From positions 191,200 through 226,704 of the forward strand of contig PMUP01000025.1 in the NCBI GenBank assembly GCA_003166865.1: 35,505 nt of DNA, written 5' to 3'. The notes under the pieces were generated by a model, which saw only the letters and a program-made list of their open reading frames with translations, searched no databases and was not told where the DNA came from. Below are positions 31,919-35,505 of the stretch, in pieces. Position 1 is the stretch's first letter; every line of letters begins with the position of its first letter. The position numbers and the translations under genes were made by a program. The DNA is from Bryobacterales bacterium. Lineage in GTDB: Bacteria; Acidobacteriota; Terriglobia; Bryobacterales; Bryobacteraceae.

Positions 31919-31955
31919 GGGGAAATGGTTGGGGGAGTGGGGGAATGATTTGGGG
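31919..31955 (+). other. Possible G-quadruplex motif
   Basis: Four runs of at least four G (31919-31922, 31931-31935, 31939-31943, 31952-31955) with loops of 8, 3 and 8 bases. The interval 31729-31968 is otherwise without a convincing gene; the motif sits downstream of the hslR gene and beyond the 3' end of the pseudogene at 31969. Confidence 0.5.
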
Positions 31956-31968
31956 ATGGAGCGGTGAC

Positions 31969-32275
31969 TCAGTGATGGCGGCGCGGAGGCCGGCGCGGAT
32001 TCCTGGGCAATATGCCGAAGCGCGGGTCATTGCTTGCTACACGCTGCGCCGCGGCTTGCATAGTGGATTCGAAATCTTGGTGGGTCGAATCGATGAAGAG
32101 CCATTTTCGCAGCACCTCATGCGGCACCAAGGCGGGGAATTCCGATTGAATGGAGGCGTGATGCTGGTAGCCGGTCGAAGAGGTACGCGGCCAGACCGCC
32201 GAACATGCTCTTGGTGAAGAAGGTGGGGTGGTCGACAAACGCCTCGAAAATCCACTCGTGTTCGAACTTCTTCAT
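31969..32275 (-). pseudogene. Small cytoplasmic protein gene with internal deletion
   Basis: The ATG at 32275, 4 bases after the stop of the upstream secreted-protein gene, reads MKKFEHEWIFEAFVDHPTFF, TKSMFGGLAAYLFDR, then shifts. A second frame continues HHASIQSEFPALVPHEVLRK, WLFIDSTHQDFESTMQAAAQ, RVASNDPRFGILPR and stops at 31969. The two parts look like the start and end of one small protein family with about 30 residues missing between FDR and HHASIQ, out of frame. It is therefore read as an internal-deletion pseudogene. Neither piece alone looks functional. The family is not named with confidence. Confidence 0.65.
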
Positions 32276-32279
32276 GTCC

Positions 32280-33182
32280 TCATTTCATGTGCTTGAGGGA
32301 TTGCTCATCCTCCAAACAGACCTCGTCGATCAACTCTGTGTCGACAACGATGCGCTGCGTTAATGTGACCGCCCACGGCTTCGTATAAGCCTTGGGATCA
32401 TCGACGGCGACTTGAATTTCGAGGTGTCCGAAGTCCGGGCGGCGGATCTGCTCGCGGACTTTGGCGGCTTGGGTCAGCACGCTTCCGTTCCAATCGATCC
32501 AGGTGTCGTCGCGCAGTCCGATGGTGTCGATCACCAGGGCGTCGCCGGACCATCTCCCCGACGAATATCCTTGCCACGAGGGGTTCGGATCTTCGGGCAA
32601 CGACCGCGCGTCCGTGAATACCTGGCGGTATCCGGCGCTCACTTCATTGAGCACCACCAAAAGACCTGGCGTGTGGACGAACTTCAGCAGATGCGGCATC
32701 CCGTACGCGCGAAGAAAATTATCCGGCAAGCACCTGATGTGGGGGTCGTCTTTCGCCAGGTTGTCGGTGCGCTCTTTGGTGAGTGCCGCAAGCCAAGGCC
32801 GATAGGGCAACCCTCCCGGAAGATCGATCCCGATATTGGCCATTTGGCGCGAGCCAACGATTGCAGTGGGGTCGCCAGGACTCTGCGCATCGTGCGATTG
32901 CGGATCCTTGGGACCTGGCAGATCCTTGGGACTCGACAGGCCATGCGCGCGGCGATCGAAGGGCTCTCCAGTAGTCCAGATTCCGGAAAAGTCAGGTTTG
33001 CCATCTGCCATCCGAGGCGAGGGAGCCGACATGTCCACCTTGCCATCGGCCTTTCGTGGCACTCCCGCGGTGGGATACTTCAGCCACTGAGCTGCCAAAT
33101 GAGTGGATGCTAAGGGCGTACCCAGAAGGACGAGAACGGCGGTCACGAGCGCTTTGCGTCGAGAGAGCAACAGGTGGGACAT
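32280..33182 (-). CDS. Secreted protein of a GKPDFSG-type acidobacterial family (paralog 1)
   Basis: A 300-residue protein. Residues 1-31 form a signal peptide (RRKALVTAVLVLLGTPLAS, cut near LAAQ). The mature protein begins WLKYPTAGVPRKADGKVDMS and MADGKPDFSGIWTTGEPFDR, a doubled ADGKxD motif, and continues with NIGIDLPGGLPYRPWLAAL, PHIRCLPDN, GYRQVFTDARSLPEDPNPSW, GYSSGRWSGDALVIDTIGLR and DDTWIDWNGS. It is 30-40% like the protein at 34013. The family occurs in many copies in Solibacter-like genomes; its role is unknown, though it is exported and may bind a ligand. It is followed by the small pseudogene in the same direction. Confidence 0.8.
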   Translation of the reverse strand: MSHLLLSRRKALVTAVLVLLGTPLASTHLAAQWLKYPTAGVPRKADGKVDMSAPSPRMADGKPDFSGIWTTGEPFDRRAHGLSSPKDLPGPKDPQSHDAQSPGDPTAIVGSRQMANIGIDLPGGLPYRPWLAALTKERTDNLAKDDPHIRCLPDNFLRAYGMPHLLKFVHTPGLLVVLNEVSAGYRQVFTDARSLPEDPNPSWQGYSSGRWSGDALVIDTIGLRDDTWIDWNGSVLTQAAKVREQIRRPDFGHLEIQVAVDDPKAYTKPWAVTLTQRIVVDTELIDEVCLEDEQSLKHMK

Positions 33183-33232
33183 CCGGCTAAAGCATACACC
33201 AATGAATGGGCCTGGCCGCTGCCAGCGGGACG

Positions 33233-33691
33233 TTATGGCCGTTGAATCAGCTCCAGGTGGTTGCCGGCTGGATCGATCGCGATGCCTATGATGAGACCGG
33301 TATTTCCGAACGGACGCGGATCGCCGGCCATCGAACCGCCGGCGCCCTTGATGGAGGCCACTGTCGCCGCCATGTTTTTCACGTCGAGGATCACATGGGC
33401 GATCGGGTCCTTCAGGTCGTCGGAGTCGCGATGCATGATCACGATCGGTTCGCTCTTGTTGGCTTTCGCGGCGTCGACCGTCGCACCGAAGTTCACAAAG
33501 ACTTCGGGTCCTCCCGGCACATTGATCCGATTGACCTCCTGCATGCCGAACGCGGTTTGATAGAACTTCGCCAACGCAACGGTGTCCTTAGCGGCGATGC
33601 GCACCGAGTCCAGCGTCACTTGGGCAGGTGCGGCACTCGCGAGCAGCAGGATGGCGGATGCCGCTATCGCAGTTGTGAAAGAGCTGTTCAT
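33233..33691 (-). CDS. Exported VOC-superfamily (glyoxalase-like) protein
   Basis: The start at 33691 follows TGGAGAATTCG, a good ribosome binding site; longer frames exist upstream but are not supported. The product has 152 residues: a signal peptide (SFTTAIAASAILLLASAAPA, cut before QVTLDS) and one VOC module (SVRIAAKDTVALAKFYQTAF, MQEVNRINVPGGPEVFVNFG, AHVILDVKNMAATVASIKG, GIAIDPAGNHLELIQRP). The final Glu in HLELIQ and an earlier His/Glu would bind metal in active members. Export of a VOC protein is unusual. It sits between the two secreted GKPDFSG paralogs but is transcribed separately. Confidence 0.82.
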   Translation of the reverse strand: MNSSFTTAIAASAILLLASAAPAQVTLDSVRIAAKDTVALAKFYQTAFGMQEVNRINVPGGPEVFVNFGATVDAAKANKSEPIVIMHRDSDDLKDPIAHVILDVKNMAATVASIKGAGGSMAGDPRPFGNTGLIIGIAIDPAGNHLELIQRP

Positions 33692-33975
33692 CGAATTCTC
33701 CAGTAGCTTCTGATTCATCATAGACTGCTCCGGGGTCAGATGAACAACGATGGGCGCACATGAGCGGCGTCCTCGGACTGAATTCCCACATGGTCCGTCG
33801 AGCGCTCGCTGGCCCAGGAACTTGGCCGGATTGGGAACAACAGGCCGGCATCGCGCCGGCGATAAGGGCAAAGTTCGTATCCGCGCGATCAGCGGAACAG
33901 AGTGCGTTTGTCGGGAGCGATCCGCGAATTCCAGCGAAGGCCCGATCCGCGCGTAGTCCACACGCGCGCAGCGTT
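33692..33975. other. Noncoding divergent interval
   Basis: About 280 bases between the VOC gene and the promoter of the secreted paralog. Open frames exist on both strands, but none has a recognisable start signal or domain. No terminator or repeat is seen. Confidence 0.5.
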
Positions 33976-34004
33976 TTGACTTCATTCTTCCCGATCGATA
34001 CAAT
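33976..34004 (+). promoter_or_regulatory. Sigma70-type promoter giving a leaderless mRNA
   Basis: TTGACT (33976-33981) and TACAAT (33999-34004) are 17 bases apart. The ATG of the next gene begins at 34013, about where transcription would start, and no Shine-Dalgarno is present. Confidence 0.7.
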
Positions 34005-34012
34005 CGACAGCC

Positions 34013-34816
34013 ATGAACGCTCTGAAGGTTGCTTTTTTTCTGGTTTGGCCTGCCACCGCTCAATGGATCAACCTACCCACACCGGGAATCCCCCGCATGC
34101 CTGGCGGCAAACCTGATCTCCGCGCTCCCGCGCCCAAAACTTCAGGCGGTAAGCCGGATTTCTCAGGGATGTGGGTTCCGCGCGACGAGCGCCCCTGCGA
34201 TCCCAAGATCGGCCTTTTTCAATGCTCGGAACTGCCCATTACTCCGCAGCTCGGCAATTTTGCGATCAATCTGAAGGGCGGCATCCCCTATCAACCATGG
34301 GCGGCCGAGTTGGTCAAGAACCGTGCCAAGGACGTAGGGTATATCGATCCCCACACTTTCTGCATGCCCCCGAACTACCCGCGGGCCTGGGCCTTCCCGG
34401 AAACTCAGAAGATTTTCCAAATGCCCACCCAACTCGTCATCTTGCACGAATTCAACGCGAGCTACCGCCAGATCTTTTTCGACGGACGCAAGCTTCCAGA
34501 AGATATGACGCCGACCTGGAGCGGGTACTCCGTGGCCCACTGGGAAGGCGCGACGCTCGTCGTGGAATCGGCGGGCTATCGCGACGATTCGTGGCTGGAC
34601 ACTTCAGGCAACTTCTTCTCCAGCCAAGCGCGCGTCACCGAACGCATCCGTCGCCCCAACTTCGGAAGCCTGGATATTGACGTCACCATTGATGACCCCA
34701 AAGTGTTTACGAAGACTTGGACGGTGGAACTGCACTTGAAGCCCATGGCCGACACAGAGATGATCGAGTACATGTGCCAGGACAACAACAAGGATGTTCA
34801 ACACTTTGTTCGATAG
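34013..34816 (+). CDS. Secreted protein of a GKPDFSG-type acidobacterial family (paralog 2)
   Basis: A 267-residue protein with a short signal (MNALKVAFFLVWPATAQ, cut before Q). The mature part has the doubled motif GIPRMPGGKPDLRAPAPK and SGGKPDFSGMWVPRDERPCD, then NFAINLKGGIPYQPWAAEL, PHTFCMPPNYPRAWAFPETQ, SYRQIFFDGRKLPEDMTPTW, GYSVAHWEGATLVVESAGYR and DDSWLDTSGNFFSSQARVTE. It is clearly related to the product of 32280-33182. Its function is unknown. It has an apparently leaderless promoter and is followed by a 60-base gap and a convergent amidohydrolase gene. Confidence 0.8.
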   Translation: MNALKVAFFLVWPATAQWINLPTPGIPRMPGGKPDLRAPAPKTSGGKPDFSGMWVPRDERPCDPKIGLFQCSELPITPQLGNFAINLKGGIPYQPWAAELVKNRAKDVGYIDPHTFCMPPNYPRAWAFPETQKIFQMPTQLVILHEFNASYRQIFFDGRKLPEDMTPTWSGYSVAHWEGATLVVESAGYRDDSWLDTSGNFFSSQARVTERIRRPNFGSLDIDVTIDDPKVFTKTWTVELHLKPMADTEMIEYMCQDNNKDVQHFVR

Positions 34817-34878
34817 CGACAGATTTGTCTAACCGGAACCTCACGACGAGAAAGCGTTCCAAGCGGTGCAACGAAGGC

Positions 34879-35505
34879 TCAACGCCGTAATCCACGGCCT
34901 GGAGCTACATTCTGCTGCAGCTGTCCGTCTTTGACGACAAAAACACCATTTACGAGTACGTAAGGTATGCCTTCCGAGTATTGCGCCGGGTTATCGAACG
35001 TCGCTCGATCAATTACCCGATCAGCGTCGAAAACTGTAATATCCGCGTCAGCTCCCACCTGTAGTCGACCTTTGGATTGGATTCCAAGCCGTTGAGCGGG
35101 CATTAGGCTCATCTTGCGAAGTGCATCCATGAGCGTGAGAGCGTGCTCTTCTCGAACGTAATGTCCTAGAACGCGGGCGAACGTTCCTGCGCCCCGAGGA
35201 TGGCCCTTGCTATGTTCAATTTGACCGTCACTTGCCACCATCACATTTGGATCAGCGATCGCCAATCGAGCAATCTCCTCGGGGATTGAATGAATAATGA
35301 CCATACCGCCCTGTTTCCGGTAACGCACGAAGCTCTCGGCAGTCAGGCGCTCGCCGGTTACAGCCCATTGAAGAGATCCAAACGTGATATCTCCGTTTCG
35401 AGTTTGCCAGCCTTCTTCGAAAACGGCCGACCCCAAGTCCGTCATGGCCGCCGTGTAGGGATATGCTTCCGTTGTGACGTCGAGTCCGCGCCTTTGGGCG
35501 CCCGC
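34879..35505 (-). CDS. Amidohydrolase / N-acyl-D-amino-acid deacylase-like, C-terminal part (cut by window edge)
   Basis: The frame is open to the window end, so the N-terminus with the first metal-binding motif is missing. About 208 residues are seen: RGLDVTTEAYPYTAAMTDLG, then IIHSIPEEIARLAIADPNVM, VASDGQIEHSKGHPRGAGTF, ARVLGHYVREEHALTLMDAL, LMPAQRLGIQSKGRLQVGAD, ADITVFDADRVIDRATF and PYVLVNGVFVVKDGQL. The SDG and HPRGAGTFARVLG motifs are typical of D-aminoacylases and related amidohydrolases; the final domain is the composite beta sandwich. Related enzymes remove acyl groups from D-amino acids. It is convergent with the secreted paralog. Confidence 0.88.
   Translation of the reverse strand, partial: AGAQRRGLDVTTEAYPYTAAMTDLGSAVFEEGWQTRNGDITFGSLQWAVTGERLTAESFVRYRKQGGMVIIHSIPEEIARLAIADPNVMVASDGQIEHSKGHPRGAGTFARVLGHYVREEHALTLMDALRKMSLMPAQRLGIQSKGRLQVGADADITVFDADRVIDRATFDNPAQYSEGIPYVLVNGVFVVKDGQLQQNVAPGRGLRR

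Noticed and set aside
33760-34116. 118-codon plus-strand frame upstream of the secreted paralog
   Set aside because: It runs through the promoter and the start of the next gene and shows no domain or signal.
1-35505. CRISPR array, tRNA or rRNA genes, insertion sequences
   Set aside because: No regularly spaced repeats of CRISPR length, no cloverleaf with a TTCGA arm, and no transposase-like protein were seen on either strand by reading; a dedicated scan would be needed to exclude them fully.

Overview
The window looks like chromosomal DNA of an acidobacterium, probably close to Bryobacterales/Solibacter. The pointers are high GC (roughly 60% by eye), a PadR regulator next to an 890-residue MacB/FtsX permease of the ADOP type, two large Ser/Thr kinases carrying TPR or beta-propeller sensor regions, two paralogous secreted GKPDFSG-type proteins, and a dispersed AGCCGCG-containing intergenic repeat. 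No rRNA, tRNA, CRISPR array or transposase was found.

Layout. 1-5.6 kb: the N-terminal part of an MFS transporter (leftward), a strong promoter driving a 22-residue Cys-rich peptide, rpmE, a leftward ECF sigma / membrane anti-sigma / Spy-like operon, and a UvrD/PcrA helicase with heptanucleotide repeats in its linker. 5.6-9.9 kb: an APC amino-acid permease overlapping an exported methyltransferase-like protein that has lost its SAM motif, small membrane proteins, and proline dehydrogenase. 10-11.4 kb: a decayed patch with an intact DUF433 antitoxin beside a frameshifted DUF5615 toxin, and an exported-protein gene with two frameshifts. 11.4-16.3 kb: prephenate dehydratase, an XRE/S24-like regulator, several uncharacterised proteins, a tiny exported Cys-rich peptide, and a SprT-like metallopeptidase. 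16.3-23.3 kb: a Ser/Thr kinase-TPR gene directly joined (TAA|ATG) to a PfkB sugar kinase, a cupredoxin-like exported protein, a divergent kinase-propeller gene, and a deleted outer-membrane-barrel gene. 23.6-25.2 kb: a lower-GC island with a CHAT protease and a Trypco1-like protein. 25.6-31.7 kb: PadR-ADOP, a response regulator, two transglutaminase-like proteins, and an Hsp15-like S4 protein. 31.9-35.5 kb: a deleted gene remnant, secreted paralogs around an exported VOC protein, and the C-terminal part of an amidohydrolase.

The two most interesting loci are the Trypco1-CHAT pair, a likely protease-based conflict system with an unrecognised C-terminal domain on the CHAT protein, and the short transcript at about 870-1123. 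That transcript has a near-consensus promoter, a 20-nt match to the complement of the 16S rRNA 3' end, a Cys-rich mini-ORF, and its own terminator. The window also carries at least four broken genes, clustered around accessory loci, so it mixes stable housekeeping genes with active gene turnover. All assignments rest on reading the sequence and recalled family features; no database search was run.
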